NCBI RefSeq assembly: GCF_017562075.2
Contig: NC_054084.1
Span: forward strand, 29,418,308 to 29,482,307
From: Anopheles merus
Taxonomy: Eukaryota; Arthropoda; Insecta; Diptera; Culicidae
Reading direction: 5' to 3'
Length of the DNA: 64,000 nucleotides
Each line of letters begins with the position of its first letter. Position 1 is the first letter of the stretch. The notes under the pieces were generated by a model. That model worked only from the letters and a program-made list of their open reading frames with translations, made no database searches and had not been told where the DNA came from. The position numbers were made by a program, and so were the translations under genes. Positions 1 to 14,552 of this stretch are shown here, piece after piece.

Positions 1-3000
1 GTGCTTTAGCCCACGAAAGCCGGGTTTTGGTTGTTTTCTCTTTCTCTGGCTCTTTCACTCCCACTGACTATCACAAGTTGTTCCAATTCTTGTGTTTGTT
101 GCATGTCTCTGCTGGAAAGGAAAGGTGATGTCTTGTGAGCCCTTTTAGTATAATTGCTTTTTCATCGAAGATCATATGGTTTCAGGAAGGGTTTCGTCGG
201 TGCATCGTGTTGCGCTTTTTAAGTTTGAAAACCTTGGAAGATTCTAACCATCTGGTGGCAAAGCCCTACCGTCAACCTAAGAAAGATTGCCAATGACCTC
301 TAAATTGATTCCTCATCGCACAATCCTCGCCTGTGTCTTGAACATTTCTATCACATGAAACATTTCATCTACGCAGAACTCTAGTCACTTTCCAGGCAAG
401 AAACTTAAGCCATACCGAACAGTGATAAACGCTTGTCCCAATCACATGTTCAAAATCCACACACTTACGTGTACGGTACACTAATGAAAGTGCAAATACA
501 AATTAATTTCAACAACCGTTTCCAAAACCAGGCTGACAAGCGAACATCCTAGCCTGACGGGCCCGTTTCATAAATAGTGTTGCGAATTGAGCAATTAATT
601 TGCACAAATGACTAACACAAGTCAGTTTCGGGCCTTGAATAACGGTCGTTACAGCGTGTGTGTTGAAGCAGTCGATGCCAATTTGTATCTCACTTCATCC
701 AAACCAAAGGCAAGACCCACCTTTACACGATTTAACACGGTTTTACACCACCGCTTCGCATTCCCATAAGACCCAAATTCCTTGGCAAGTGTAAAGCAGT
801 TGTGGGAATTTTACCATTTTCGAAACAATTCCCCACACACTATGAGGTTCATTTGGACGAAAGATTCTAATTAAAACTATACATTCGCTTACCGTGTCTT
901 GGCTTTCGTTGGTTGCCCTGGGGAGTGTGTTTGACTTTGTACCATACTTTGAAATGTTTCGAACGCCCTGTAGACGAATGGATTGGAAGTAGTTCATAAT
1001 GGTTTGTTTTTCTTTGATTGACTACGATTCTGTCCATCCATCGTTCATAACCGAACTTAAACTCTCTAATGTAATCAAGTATGTAGGTGAACAAGGTTGG
1101 TTGATATTTCGATGGACGATTGGTTTTTATGAAGGTGTTTTAATAGCACTTCAACTTTGCACAGTTATTTGCTCAAATGTTTGAAGTACAATTAACTTTC
1201 GTTAGTAGGGTTAGAAGGCCCTCTTTAAAAAAACTTTTCATTATCCTTAAAAATTATCCGAAGTAGTGGTGTCATTAACTATGATTAAAGAATGTCTAAC
1301 AAATAAAAGTTACCAAATCCTAGACAATCCTGGGCTTTACATTTGTTTTCGTGCGGCATAAAACATACTTTTAAAAAATGCTGTTGTATGCAAGCATCCC
1401 ATTTTATCTTCATCATCTTCACAGTTTTATGTTGAAATTGACTACCTAAGGAATTTCCTCCATCAGGTCTGTTTCATATAGTTAAAGAAACAAGAAATAC
1501 AAAATTATCGCACTTTTTTCTACTCTAGTTATCAATATGTTGATCATTATTTAATTAAAATATAATTTAAACATGGCTGCATTTTTTGAGCTCCTATCAA
1601 CCTGTTATTATTAAGCTCAACGTAATTCCAAAACTCTGTGAACCCTTTGACTTTGTGCTGGAAAAATAGCACACAAACGGCTTTATTATTAGTTCACATC
1701 TCAATTCAGTTCACTTCATTGCTTCAATTTTGCATAAAATCTTCGTCACCCCAAACCAGCATGACAGCAAAAGTAACAACATACTCTTACTCTCTCTGGT
1801 CACGACATGACCAATTGGTAAGGTATGAAATAATAATTAGAAACACGCTCCTCTCATCAAACCTCTACTATTCCTCTACTGTTCTTCATACTTCTTTCTA
1901 AGTCTATCCCTTGCATTCTTCATCTATCTCTCTCTATTCGAGCTTCTATCAAACGACCGCATACAACACAGACACACATTACCATGGTGGGAAACATGGA
2001 ATATTCCCCATCCGAACACAACATGAGCTTGGTGTGTCGTTCTACTGCTCTTGTACGCTACCGGCACAACGAGCTGTCGAGAGCATATACCTGTATGCGA
2101 AAAAAACAACTTATCTCCACTCACCTGCAGAACCCCGTGCCTTACCAGCAACAGTCATAAAATGGACCAAACTTTCCAAATTTAATAAACAAAACAATTA
2201 ACATCGACAATCATCGCAGCTGCTGATGGTGGCTGCGGTTGGCATCACAGTCCGCCCTGGGGCCTTTTAATCCTTCGACCACACGAGAGTCCGTACGGAT
2301 ATGCGCACCGTATGAATGGCGTGCTGTTACCTCTCTAGAAACTGCCCTCTTTTTTGCTGTGCCTTTTTTGCGGTCGGTCTCACGCCGACGCCTCCCAATT
2401 GGCCTTAGTGCTTGAATCTAATTTTAGCATTCGTGGTAGAAACTTGACACATTGTACCGCAGACTATGGTCTTGACTTGTGCACACAGACTTGGAATAGA
2501 CATTTCCCAGAAGCCGGAAATGGTCAGGACATTCAGTGTATAAAAATAGAATTCATAAAATCATTTCCTTTCATGGTCAGACACTGTTTCTGAGTACATC
2601 TTGATGGCTCGGCTAGAATGAAAAAGGTCACTTGCATGGGTTTTTGTTGGTGGAGTTGTTAACCTAAGGTCAACAAGAGATCATGATCATTGGAATTGAT
2701 ATATTAACAAAAGAGATACAATAAGAAGCACTGCGACGAATGCCAACACGCAGCAGCAACGAATGACACGAAACGTAATGCAATCAATAATTCGGCTCAA
2801 TGTATGGAAATCCTGAATCGCTTATTTACACCTTCCAGTGTAAATACTCATCGCAGCAATCAACAGATGGCATCAATCGGCAAACACACCATGCAAACAA
2901 CATTTAATTTAATTATTCATCCAAACACCAAATACAAACCATCAGTAAATAACAGTTGCGCGAAGAGCTTACCTTTGCTGTGTTAAACACTTTCTGTGAA

Positions 3001-3420
3001 GCGTGTTTTCCTTTCACATGATTTGTTTTACATGGAAACGGATCCGATGTTATTGAGCTTACAGTCTTTTTTATGGAACATATCAAATAACGTTGAACAC
3101 AAATTAAGCAAAACTCGAGAATTTATTCTTCCATAGAATTCTGAACTATTGAAAATGACTTGTTTTGATACAGAAATATATGGCTAAGGAAGCGTCTATG
3201 ACTATTAAGCTCGGGCAAATATTCTTTTTCGTTACGCAAAATGCTGCCAAACAGTAGTTTTGCAGTTGAGCATGTTCGAAAAGTTTCCAGCTACACTTGC
3301 AGTAACGAATGCACTCTTTGAGATAAAGAGTGACCATACAGTTCCAAGTCAAACATAAACTTCCAGCTGAAGCGATCAAGTTGAACACAGTTTATAATCC
3401 AATTAGGACACATATTTCGC
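1..3420. other. Non-coding block, no gene recognised
   Basis: AT-rich sequence with only short overlapping open frames, the longest about 96 codons (1911-2201), with an antisense frame over the same bases. A T/C-rich tract lies at about 28-60 and a very AT-rich stretch at about 1530-1580. I see no convincing splice pair, repeat or RNA. Confidence 0.6.
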
Positions 3421-3446
3421 TAACAAACTTGTCTATAACTCTCACC

Positions 3447-4640
3447 CTATTTACCGAAAGCTAGTTTGACTAAATTGGTAGGCGGATTGACTTTTGAGCT
3501 TTTCATCATTCCTTCCTGCCATCGGAAGACGACCAGCTTTTGCCAACTCAGCATTACATATGTGTTTGGCGTGGAAAATTGCCTGAAGCCAACGTTCCAG
3601 CGTTCGCCCGTCGATAACCCATCGATGATACCATACTGAGCGGATCTCAAAGTAAGCTCACACATGACTTATCTTATGATTTTAATTTCCGAATTCGGCC
3701 AAGATCGAAAACTTCCTAGTAGAAAAATAGCCTCTTTGCTGTTGGCTAACGGTTTTGGCATGTTTGATGATGACACAATTGAATATGATCGAAATAAAAC
3801 AGTTTCTCCACAAGGATTCAAATCATAGGAATCATAGAAACCAGGATACAACATCTCAAAACCAGAAACACTTTCTACATTCTCACTACCCTATTCGAAA
3901 ATTTTCCCCAATACCGTCCGATCGATTTCAAATCACAAAGCCTCAAACAACGCATGCTTTCAAACAACCTCATACCCACTGACTTTTTCTTTATCATCAG
4001 GATCAAAATCGGAAACCAATGGCATAACTTGGGCTTCCAACACACACTTTGTCGTTGACAGAATGTACCACAGAATGCCTCAACAATGACATGAGAAAGC
4101 TCCGCCGTTCCGTCTGTAATTTCCACAGCTTTCCTTGCCTATTTTCACATATCCATACGAATCCTTGTCATACCAGTGGCTTTATTCTCCGTGTAACATA
4201 GCAACAAAGTGCTTCCAAACAAACGCTTTCCTTCTTAACGCGTCAATAATTTGGTACGCAAAAATTAAGCTGAAACTAGGTACAACAAACTTCCGGTCGA
4301 ATAGTTCTCCACTTCCATCAAACTGAGACTGTCATCATCCAGCAAACTTTGCAACCAAGATGATTGCTTGAAACACGCACACATTCTAAGCGATCTCAGC
4401 ATCATGGAACACGTTTGGTGCTCATCGAATGTTCCGGTTTACACAAACCGTGACGACCCAAAAAGCCCCAGGAAACAAGAAGGCTCAACAGTGTCGTATA
4501 CGATTGACTTATTCGAAATTTCGGCAACACTCGGTACCAGATGAACCTTTATATAAACTAGTCCGGTAGGAATGGTGATGTTAGAGCACAAAAATGTATT
4601 GCTTTTTTTACACTTTGATGCGATGTTGAAAACCATACTT
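3447..4640 (-). other. Run of minus-strand open segments, possible decayed ORF
   Basis: Several consecutive minus-strand open segments lie end to end (4636-4439, 4126-3875, 3854-3669, 3665-3447), with further readable stretches between them in related frames. They are broken by stops and frame changes. The peptides (for example ITIPTGLVYIKVHLVPSVAE at the upstream end) match no family I can name. Stop density is only moderately below what chance predicts at this base composition, so a degraded gene or repeat and plain chance are both possible. Confidence 0.12.
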
Positions 4641-4860
4641 CATCGATAGCGTATCATCATGGGGAATCATGGAAGCGGGGTGAATGTTTCGATGTTTTGG
4701 AAGGCAACATTAGCAAGTGAGCATCCCGTTCCGATATCTTGTGGGAATAGATCTCTTGATGTTTGAGGGTTGGAATGGATACTCGTAACTTTTATACATC
4801 AACTCGACCGATCTTTCCAACACATCCGGGCAATAGAGTTATACCATGTAGCTTATTAGA

Positions 4861-7800
4861 TTGGGAGTGTGGAAATGATGTCAACGAACATGACTTTTTA
4901 ATTTAAAAAAAAACATTGAAATATCGCTTGTTTTTATGAGTTTCAGTTTAAAAAATTACAATGAACGCCAAAGAGTTTCATTCGAAAGTTGAAAGTAAAG
5001 AGTAAAGAAAGTTCTGAATGTTATAAAAATCGTTATAAATCATAAAATACTCCTCACTTTAACGTATTAAACAGTTATTGACAAGAATGTTTCAATTACA
5101 AATGCATATACCAAAGATCTCATCCCAGAGCTGTAGCAGTAACATTTATTCAGTAATTTCACCTTGCCGAAAATAAAGGCTTGCCTTCGCAAACTGCGTT
5201 GTTATACTGCCCACGAAACCGCAGCAAATCATGCGGAGAGTTTCCCACTTCGCTCTCCAAATTAAAACAAATCGCATCTTAAGCTACACGAACACATTGT
5301 CGCAACCATCGCTTCTTCGCTTGGTGACACTTTTGCAGAAGGCGAAAACCTCTTTCCGATGCATCGAGTGAGCAACCTACCCTTTTCCACCAAGGCATAC
5401 ATTATCTTAACAGGCAGACGGCGTGCTTGCCACTTTGCTCAGCTGACGATAGCAATTTTTCATTTCCGTTCCAATGCTTTACTTCTGGCACGAGTGATAG
5501 TGTCAGCGTGTGCATGTGCGTAAAAGAGAATAAGAAAGGACGCTACTCTACCTTCAACCTCCAATACATAAGTTGCTTCCTTAAGACCTCCCGGAAGCAC
5601 AAGAAATGCACAATCGATCGAACCCATCTACCCGATCTGCTCCCCAACGAAAGAATGGAGAAAAGTTCGGAAACACGCACCACTTGCTCGGCATCGAAAC
5701 CGCTTCCGGATCACATTTTCCACCCAACGACGACGCTCGGTAACGCTTTTCGGTAAGGAATAAATCATTGCGTTTGCGATGCATTTTCTCAGGTAAGCTT
5801 CTAGGCGGGATATAGTAAAACGGAAGCAGAAACACACTCATGTATGCACCAGCCCTTGATGGTGATGGTGTGCAATGAGAGTGGCTTCCATCCGCTACGC
5901 TTTAGCCATTTTGCGGAAAGCATTCTTTCCAATTCATTTGCTTTTATTACGACCGTGTAGTGAGCAGGAGAACATTGGAGCTTGTTCACTTTTATTCCAA
6001 TGGTGGAATTTGTGGGATAATGCCATTCTCCCAACTCGTTCCGCTGGATTCGCATGCCGACAATAGCAACAAGTTCGATGGAAAAGTGTCATCCTGGCAG
6101 TATTGTGGTGTGGTTAGTGTAGCCTAGTGTTGATGAATAGCCATTACATGGGTTTGACTCATCACCTGATTTTGTGTGGCAAAGTTATTATTTTACGCAG
6201 AAATATTTGTACCAACTACTGAAACGGATAGGATTAAAATCAGTTGTTTGTTAATTCTCATTTCTTAGAAAAGAATTTTACTACTATCATGAAGTCTGTT
6301 GTTTATAGTTGCATATGAACAAAAAGCTTCACAGTATCGTTTACATTTGACTGCTTTAAAACGCACACACTCACTCATTCGTTTTTCTTTTGCCGTTTTT
6401 GTATGCTTGGGAGAGTATGGGCTTTATTTTTGAATTGTTTCGTTGTATAATCCTATTCAAAAGAAGCTCCACAGAACGTTGCACAAAACTGTGCCTCAAC
6501 TGCCGCCAAGATGACCATTTCTTCACGTTACGGCAAACAACAAGAACCACCGAATAGTTTGGTCAAGCTAGCTAAAGCTCACAAAATGTTAACATTAAGC
6601 TCCCCGTGGAAGGGAAAGGACTTAGTGAAAGAAGTTTTTGGGGCCATCAAAACGTTTCTCTTCCTGTGTGGCTTTCAATGGAAACAGTCGTACAAACAAA
6701 ATCCGGATAAGCTAATTGCACTGCACTGTGGGACACTGTGGGGTGATGGTGGATTGTGGATGGTTTTAATCGCAGCAGAAACTTTTAACAAATTGCTTAA
6801 TCGTTTCATTTGCTGTAGGAGGGAGATTATTTTCCTCTATATGGAACAAATTTTTGGTCTTATGTGGAGAATGTGAAAGCATAAATTAACAAGAATATCC
6901 TCATTATTATATTATTACCTAGTTGAAGCTGATTTATAACATTTTCTCACTTCGACTCTTGAGGGCGCTGAGTGACATTGAAAAATGAGCGTTAAGCTTG
7001 TAAATGTTTGCTTTTTTTTAACGAAATTTAAATTCAAAGATGTGTCTTTGATGGCGCGGATGTGATTAGGCACAGGTTCATGTTGCCACAGCGTCTCATC
7101 ATTCAGGCTCTCTTCGTACACGACACTCTTTCGGAAGGCTTGTTGGAAAATTGTTTGAAGCCAGTGAATTTCTTCCAAACAATTCTAAGAATAAATTGTG
7201 CCTAAATAACAGATATAATGATAATTCGGACTCAACTGCATTGCCACCAAAACAAACAATTAGCTTATTTCTGTCTGAGTTTGTGTTAAAATGGCTGAGT
7301 CGATGTAGAATAATGAAATCAACTATAACTAAGAGAACACGCGTTATCATCCAGCGTATCTCAAACAGCTGTAAAATTTAGGAAGTACAAACGAAAAATT
7401 CATTTCGCGTGTAAATTGCGCATTAAACACGATACACTATTAAAGCAGCAAAACTCCAAACCGCTATCATCAAGTATCAATTCCTTTTTTAATGAAACGA
7501 CAATACAGACTAAAAATCATCAGTGCCTTAATTCAATTGATGCGTTGTCGACGCCATGTTAAGCGAACTTAATCCAATTTCGACACTGATAAACACGCTG
7601 GACAAACACTGATAAATCATGTCACCCTTGAAAATTCAACCACTCAAATTAATCCTGTGAATGATTGCTCCGCAAACGACCTCGACATAAGCCCTGTAAA
7701 AGCACATTTCACCTTATTCACGCACGTATTTGACCAATGCACTTGACTCTTTACTGAATGTAAAACAAAAGAAACGACCATTACCGTATCGAACTTTATC

Positions 7801-9500
7801 CTGCAAAATTGATACGATGCAACAAGGCATACGAAAAGCTTATGTCGCCTTTCTGAGAACATAAACAGAATGTGTGATTGAAGCACCTGAAAAAAATGGT
7901 ATTAAAATCACTTTGATATTGAACATTTTGAACTCTCGTTCTCCACATTGCCTTCGTGCGATGGAAATCGTTTACTCTTACCGTGCAGCATCAATCCTGA
8001 ATGACGTTTTTATTCGATTGCTATGCATCCTTTTCAGACCGATTCGTGGAATGTCTACTGTAGCTTTAAAAGGATTTGTTTTAATAATGGGCTTTTCATT
8101 ATGTTTCTTTTTTGTATAGCTACATTATAACTTGCGCACAATTTCTGCTTTGCAGAATACTACTGTTCTTGTTGTGTCATATGCCACAAATGAAACAGCA
8201 TCAGCAGAGCGAATGTGTGAGATAGCCGAAACAAGAAGTAGGTGATATATACAACCTTGGCCATTATTTCCATTATCACCATTCCTACCTTTCGTTTGGG
8301 GCGGAAATGCATTCCGGAAACGGTAATTGAATCATCCCGATGGATTCAAGCTTTGTAGATCGAATTGAGTGAACCATGCGACGTAATCAAGTTTATTTGC
8401 ACTACACGGTGTGAAACATGTATGTGGAATCTCAAGCACGAGAGAATCTATTATTTTGTAACAAGTAATATGCAAACTGCATACAGGTGAAGCGCGTCAG
8501 TAGGTGTTGAGAAGACATTACATGAAAATGATTTTTTTATGGAAATGAGAAGAAAATAGACATCCAAAGACTATGAAGAAGTGAACACAAATTGCACAGT
8601 CCGGCCAAAACAAACCAAAAACTGACACAATAGCTAGATAAAATCCAAACGAATGAAGCAACAAGGTTTGACGAATCAAAGTAAAACTGAAACAACATAA
8701 AGGTTGATTGTTCTGGGCCTTGGGTAACGATAGGCGCAGATCTAATAAGAATCTGAACGCAATGGACGAGCACAGGGCACAACTTCAATTGCTAGAACTT
8801 ACAACAAGGGTGCTTGAGGTTGCGACTAAATGGCCCTGTGAAAATAAATGTTCGTAGACCAACGATGTCACCGTTTCAACAAATGGTCATAACTAAGGAC
8901 ACAAGAAACAAGAATTTATCGAACGAGCTTCCCAAGCAACAAAATCAACATGCTTTTTTGCTCCCTCAGGCTTGATAATCTGTTGGGTAGAACGACAAAA
9001 CATGTTGATTTGGTTTGTTGATAAGCTCGATCAGTGTTTGAAGATCGGAAAGGCTTGATTCAAACTCAGAAAACACAACGATATAGTGAGTTCACCAGAC
9101 GTTGTAATGCTTGGCAGAAAGTGCTCCACCACCATAATTGAAATTTACCGTTTTGTTACCGATGTTCTTGACCTTTCGCAGTTTGCAAAAGGCATACCTT
9201 CCCATTTCTTACGCAGCAACATCGTACTAAGTGGAAAAATCAAAGAATCAAGCCCACGGTTGATCGAGAATCGTGGAACAGATTACTTCCATCCGTGTCG
9301 TAAATTTTATTCTCGCTCGCTTCCGGTGGCTTGGTGTGGACCGGGAATGCTACCACCATCACCGAAGTACTGTACACTTCCAACAAGGTCCACTCTAACC
9401 TTGTTATGGGCGGGTGTAGTGAAAGGACTGGGACTTTCAACTGATGACGTTACGACACGAGAAAGCAAAACGATACAAATTACAATTGGAATCTGTCGAT
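4861..9500. other. Non-coding block, no gene recognised
   Basis: AT-rich sequence with homopolymer runs (A run near 4905-4913, T run near 7013-7019). The most gene-like item is a 121-codon ATG frame at 6511-6876 in a fair start context (GCCAAGATGA). It lacks codon bias or a motif, and similar lengths recur elsewhere in the window on both strands. A 138-codon frame at 9086-9502 is likewise unsupported. Confidence 0.5.
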
Positions 9501-12500
9501 AGCAGGTACTCGGAACTCTGAAAAAGTCATTTTATAAATGAGACACTTTCGCTTTCATTGATATGTTGATGAAGGTTATAAAAAACAGTGTCATTTCCAA
9601 AGCTGACTTTGCCGTTTGCTAGGTTTCATCAACGTGTTTGTTGCTCTATTTGATTCGTCGCTGGACTCCCTCTCACTGAAGATCTAAAGAATGCACCTAA
9701 TCTTGTGCTCTCTAGTACAATTTGTTATTCATTTTGTTTAATCTTCTGGCTTTAATTTTCGGGACAAACAGAAAAGCACATTGCCCATGAACGCTACACA
9801 CAACCGCCAGCACACAGTAGATCAACCTTTTCGGTATTCATTACTATCCTCAAACCCTCAAGCAAAAATGTGACAACAACACCCTAACGTCCCCCTCAAG
9901 CTAGAGCGAGTGAGCTAACCTTTTGGCAACGTGAAAGATCTGAGAGCGAACTCGAATTAAAGCAGACATTTAATTTACTTTCATTCGTTGTGCTGGCCTG
10001 TGTCCTGGTGCTTTGGTCTCGGGATGTATTAGCGCTGAGTGAGCGAGCAATAATTTATTGTTGATATCAATCTTCCTTCCAGTGACTGCTTTCATGCTGC
10101 GGTCGTTCGGTGCTCAGTTCTATTACCCCATTCTGTCCTCTGTTCATGAAAACAAACAGAAAAAAAGTCAATGGAAAGCGACACCTCGGAGGCGGAAAGG
10201 TGTGAGGTGAGCTTATCGCAGCTGTGAAGCATAAATCAACACTGTCGGTGGACCAATTCGAGAGGTGTCACGATTGGCGTGAAGTGTTGCGGAGAACTAG
10301 TGAATTTGTTTCAATACTTACGCACCCAGTTCTGTGTTGCATCGGGATGCAAGTTTGTGGTTTGTTTGATTAAGTTTAATCTAATTTGAAATCATGATAA
10401 CTTGTTTAATTCATTTTTCATAAGAGGACAAGGTATTTCACCAAGCAATTTGTACCAAGGGGAATATTTTTGTCCCCATTTACATGCTGCCTGTAGGGGT
10501 GCTTTGAAGTAATGATCCTGATTGACAGATCGATGCACTAAAGGGGAATCTGGAAAGCCTGTCCTGTGAATAACCAGCTGGATGGATTTTTTTTTATTTT
10601 TATGGTGTTGATTTCAAGAGAAAAACAACCAAACTTAGAGATTGTGAAAAAATTCGAAAATAATTCACAAAAAGCCCTGTAAACGTCGAGTTCTCGTAAA
10701 TATGCTAACATATCTCTCAAAATATAATCAAAATCAACCAAACAAACAAAACAATCGCAATCCAATTTACTTAAAAATTATTATATTCCACCAAGTCGTA
10801 TCCAAAACTAAAATCATTGCTTCATTCAGCTTTAACACGAATTTACGTTTGTGCGTGTGAATGAATACACGAGAATCTTGCAAAAGAAAGACAAAAAATG
10901 CTCCCAAGAAACACACATAACTGTGAACTGTGAAAAAGCCGTTCAAAATCATGACATACCTAATCGCACATTGCCTGGCTCATTTCCAATCCAATTGAGT
11001 CGATTTTAAATTGATATTTTATGTTTTCTGCCACGGCAGGGCTTTTCCTGGAATAACGAGCGAGTGAATCAAGCAGGAACACAAGGGGTATCGAGCATCG
11101 AGGATGAAAGCGCACCACATCCCATCACAACCCCAAAAGAGCCCAATTTGTGCTCAAAGGAGCTTGAAGCTGTCGGAATGGCTTGAATATTGATACAACT
11201 AGAAGCTTTGGTCTTTATATTGTTCTGTCTATTGTGTTCTTTATTGTAAAGCGGGATGGATATGGATTGTACCAAGGAACAATGCCGAAAGGCCCGGAGT
11301 TAATGCGTAAATCCATTTGTATGCACAATAAGTAAGCTCAGATTACAAATGACGATCAAGCCGTGGGATTTGTTTTAATTTGGATGTATAATATTTCAAA
11401 CCATTTCAATGAAAGGGAAAAATGTAATCAAATCCTTATTATTAATCGAAGGGGTGATTCATATCGTTTTGATTAAACACAACTGCTTCAGTGCAAATTG
11501 CAATCTTTATCTATGTTTTTTTCAACCACAAATGGAAATAATAGATATAATGTTATTCATTCAACTGAATCGATAACAGTGATTAAATCAGTATATATCT
11601 TTGCTATCTATCTCTCATTTAAGGCTGTCAGTAATTGCAAAGAGCTGTTCATTGCATGTCTCGAAATGAGTTTTGATCAAATATTTTTGATCGGTTCTAT
11701 CATGACATTAAATAGATTATCAGCGTCAACTAGATTTCAATCAAGCAAACAACCATTGGTCATGTAAATATGCATAGCTTATCACATGTTTCGTACTTGT
11801 TTCTTGATTTGTTTGGACTGGAAGCTACATTTTAAATCCCTATTTTCATTTATTTCTCTTTCACATGTGTCGATTCGCATAAATGCCTTTAAACGCTCAC
11901 TTTGCTATACTCATATATAAAAGTCGTTTCTGCACAATGAAACCCAGCACGATCACGCCCCGGGCATGTTAAAACATTACATTACATTCCCCGGACCAAA
12001 AGCAAATAAAAACAAACGCCTCAATCAACCACCATGCAGCGCAAAATTGATTTAAAAAATTAATTACATTTTTTAACGCACAACATCCTTCCTCACTTTA
12101 CCCTTGACCGCTGTGTAATTGTGTTGGAAAACCAAATAAACATAACACATGTGCTGCAGATCATTTTATGTGTTCCTCTGTCAGCTTCAACCAATGATTG
12201 TTGTTCCCAGGTTTCCTGCTCACACTAGCACTGACATGTTTCCTTTGCGTACGTGCTGTTCCCGAAGGTCGTAAAGATAGATGAAGCGATCGCTTTTTAA
12301 TGTATTTAAATTACACCTTTTGTGCCAGTTTCTACGTAGAACAAAGATCATTTGATGAATGTTGCAGCTGTGAAAGGTTTGCAAATGATAACCCTTACAA
12401 TCGAAAGGTGCGAACCATTTAAGCTTCTGCTAGTGCGATTGTTACGTATGAGAAAGAGAAAGAGCCAAAGAGTGGAAAAATGGCGGAAGCAAACCGTTGT

Positions 12501-14341
12501 TACACGGCACAATGTTGTCAGGTTAATGGTGTAGACACGCGATAACCTTCAATGTTGGTGAATAAATCGCAAGCTTTCGTGACAGAGCGTTTATGGGCGA
12601 GCTTTTAGTAGCTTCGATTGAATGCAGTACTACAATAGGCTCTTCAAAAACAGGTATGAAGCGACAAGGTGCAGTAATATTACTTCTTTTAAAGTTTTTG
12701 AGCTCAAAAGAGCACATAAACCAAGCGTTCTTCTTCTACTCATATGTTACTGGTTTAAAGCATACAGCACACAAGTTTAAAATTATCGTTTTTGCATCCA
12801 GATATCGTTTAGATACTTGATGTCACCCTAGGGAATGATAAAAATCCCCACAAAAAATACATGCCGATTCAGACGCTTCCTTTTATTCCGAAAACATCCC
12901 TTTCAATCAGAGTGAGGGCAGACTGGGAGACATACACGCACACATCCTCCATCTCATAACATGCACGATAACGAACAGAGCAGAACGGGAAAAAACCTTG
13001 TCTGCTTCTTATCGCTTACTGTCATTTTCATTTGCCTCGGATCCATTCTCCGCAGGCCAGGCCCATTAAATTGGAACACAATCAACCGGAGGCTTGTTTG
13101 TTTGTGCGTGATGTGGTTCGTTTTTTCTTTCACCGTTCAACTCTTCTGGGAAGTTGTCTTCATATGAGGCTTATACTGTGCCTAGACAGTGTACATATTT
13201 TCCATTTTTGTTGAGTAGGATTTTACATTGCTGGCTGATGTTTGGACCCTAAAACAGCGTTCTCATTCTGGTTGCTTCTTGATCCTTTTTTCGTTGCAAA
13301 ATCATTACAACTTTAACAAATTCCTACGAGGATTATATTATAAATACCTCTACCAAGTTGCCTCCTTTTACGCAAGTCACACAAAAACTATCCTCAACTT
13401 GTGGACCTTTTCCTGATTTGCATCATTTCCACAAACTGAGCCCTCCCGAAAAACTTACCTCACCAATTAAAACGCCTTCAACTCGGTCCAAATAGACGAA
13501 AGCACGAGTACACCATTAAAGAGTAAGTGTTTTTTGCAGTTTTTAACTTGGTCAGCCTCAAAAGAAGTCTTTGTTCGGGCACCGTACGGCACCCACAAAA
13601 TTAACCACTTCAATTTTCCAACAAATTTTGTATTCCAATGAATGATGAATTCAAAATTATTCAAATGAAAGTAATGGTTTCCGTTTCGGCATTTCGCTGC
13701 GTACGCACAGCCGCCCTGTAAAGTAGGGTGGCCATTCTTTACCCTCGATTCGTCAAGTATACCGTGCGCTACGTTCAAAAGCGCCCATCGATAGCGCCCA
13801 CCATCATCATCCCTTTTTGGTGTGCCTGAGCTCTGCTAATGACCGACCGCTTTGATGCGAGCGCGAGCTTATACTGCTTCGGACGTTCTTTCCGGCTCGG
13901 TACGGTCATTCGTGACGCAAACGTGCGCATACTGGCAAACGCCTCGCAAAAATACCCCGCCTAATTTCGCTAACGGCTGATGGCGAATGAAAGCGATGCC
14001 AGCGCGTTCCAAACGCAACCGAGTGTACGTTGATTGACATTGACGAATCTTTGAAATGATTTACTTGCTGACCTTCTGACCTTTGCACTGATGTGGGCCA
14101 GAAACCGGAATCGTATTTAGAATAATTACGCACCTTCTGCCGCTCATTGCCATGCCAATTGTTTTGATTATTGGCAAAGCTTACGGAAGCACTCATTAGC
14201 GAAAGCGAAACGGTATCAGTGTGATGAATGTAGCTGAGCAGAAAGGTAAATTGGATTTCTGGAACGAATTTTGCCGCCAACACGCACAAATATCCACACC
14301 ATTATGCTTAAAATAATAGCAAACCTGTTTTCATCATAAAC
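9501..14341. other. Non-coding block, no gene recognised
   Basis: It contains an AT-rich imperfect palindrome at 12051-12076 (TTTAAAAAAT ... ATTTTTTAA). A more GC- and CpG-rich patch lies at about 13840-13935. The frame at 13906-14289 on the minus strand has no recognisable product. No clear promoter or exon was found. Confidence 0.55.
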
Positions 14342-14353
14342 ATCATTTATATT
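14342..14353. repeat. Target-site duplication (left) of SINE
   Basis: ATCATTTATATT, identical to 14553-14564 on the other side of the SINE. Confidence 0.88.
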
Positions 14354-14552
14354 GTTTTTCTGTTTGGCGTAACGTCCTACGCGGACATGCCGCGAAGTCC
14401 TACGCGGACACAGGCTTTCGAGACTTAATTCAATACCACGCAACCAAATAGCCAATCCTTGCTACGGGGGGACGGTCCATTTTAGGCTTGAACCCATAGC
14501 GGGCATGTCATTGAGTCGTTCGAGTTGACGACTGGACCATGGGACCGCCCCG
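14354..14552 (-). mobile_element. tRNA-derived SINE, divergent SINE200-like subfamily
   Basis: Read on the minus strand, the head matches the two other SINEs in this window: a CAGTCGTCAACTCG block, then the B box GGGTTCAAGCC (complement of 14485-14495), then a GACCGTCCCCCCGTA-like block. The 3' part differs. It carries GTCCGCGTAGGAC twice (complements of 14397-14409 and 14374-14386) and ends in GCCAAACAGAAAAAC, an A-rich tail. Perfect 12-bp target-site duplications, ATCATTTATATT, flank it at 14342-14353 and 14553-14564. This is a Pol III retroposon that depends on a LINE for mobility. It encodes no protein. Confidence 0.88.
14374..14409. repeat. Duplicated palindromic motif in SINE tail
   Basis: GTCCTACGCGGAC occurs at 14374-14386 and again at 14397-14409, 23 bp apart. 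Each copy can pair GTCC with GGAC. The duplication is absent from the other two SINE copies, so it marks a different 3' module. Confidence 0.75.

Noticed and set aside
6511..6876. 121-codon ATG frame on + with a good start context
   Set aside because: No motif, codon bias, polyadenylation context or splice support. Frames this long or longer occur elsewhere in the window on both strands.
9086..9502. 138-codon + frame
   Set aside because: An antisense frame overlaps it and no recognisable protein feature or start context is present.
12051..12076. AT-rich imperfect palindrome
   Set aside because: Simple A/T runs produce such symmetry easily, and no flanking duplication marks it as an element.
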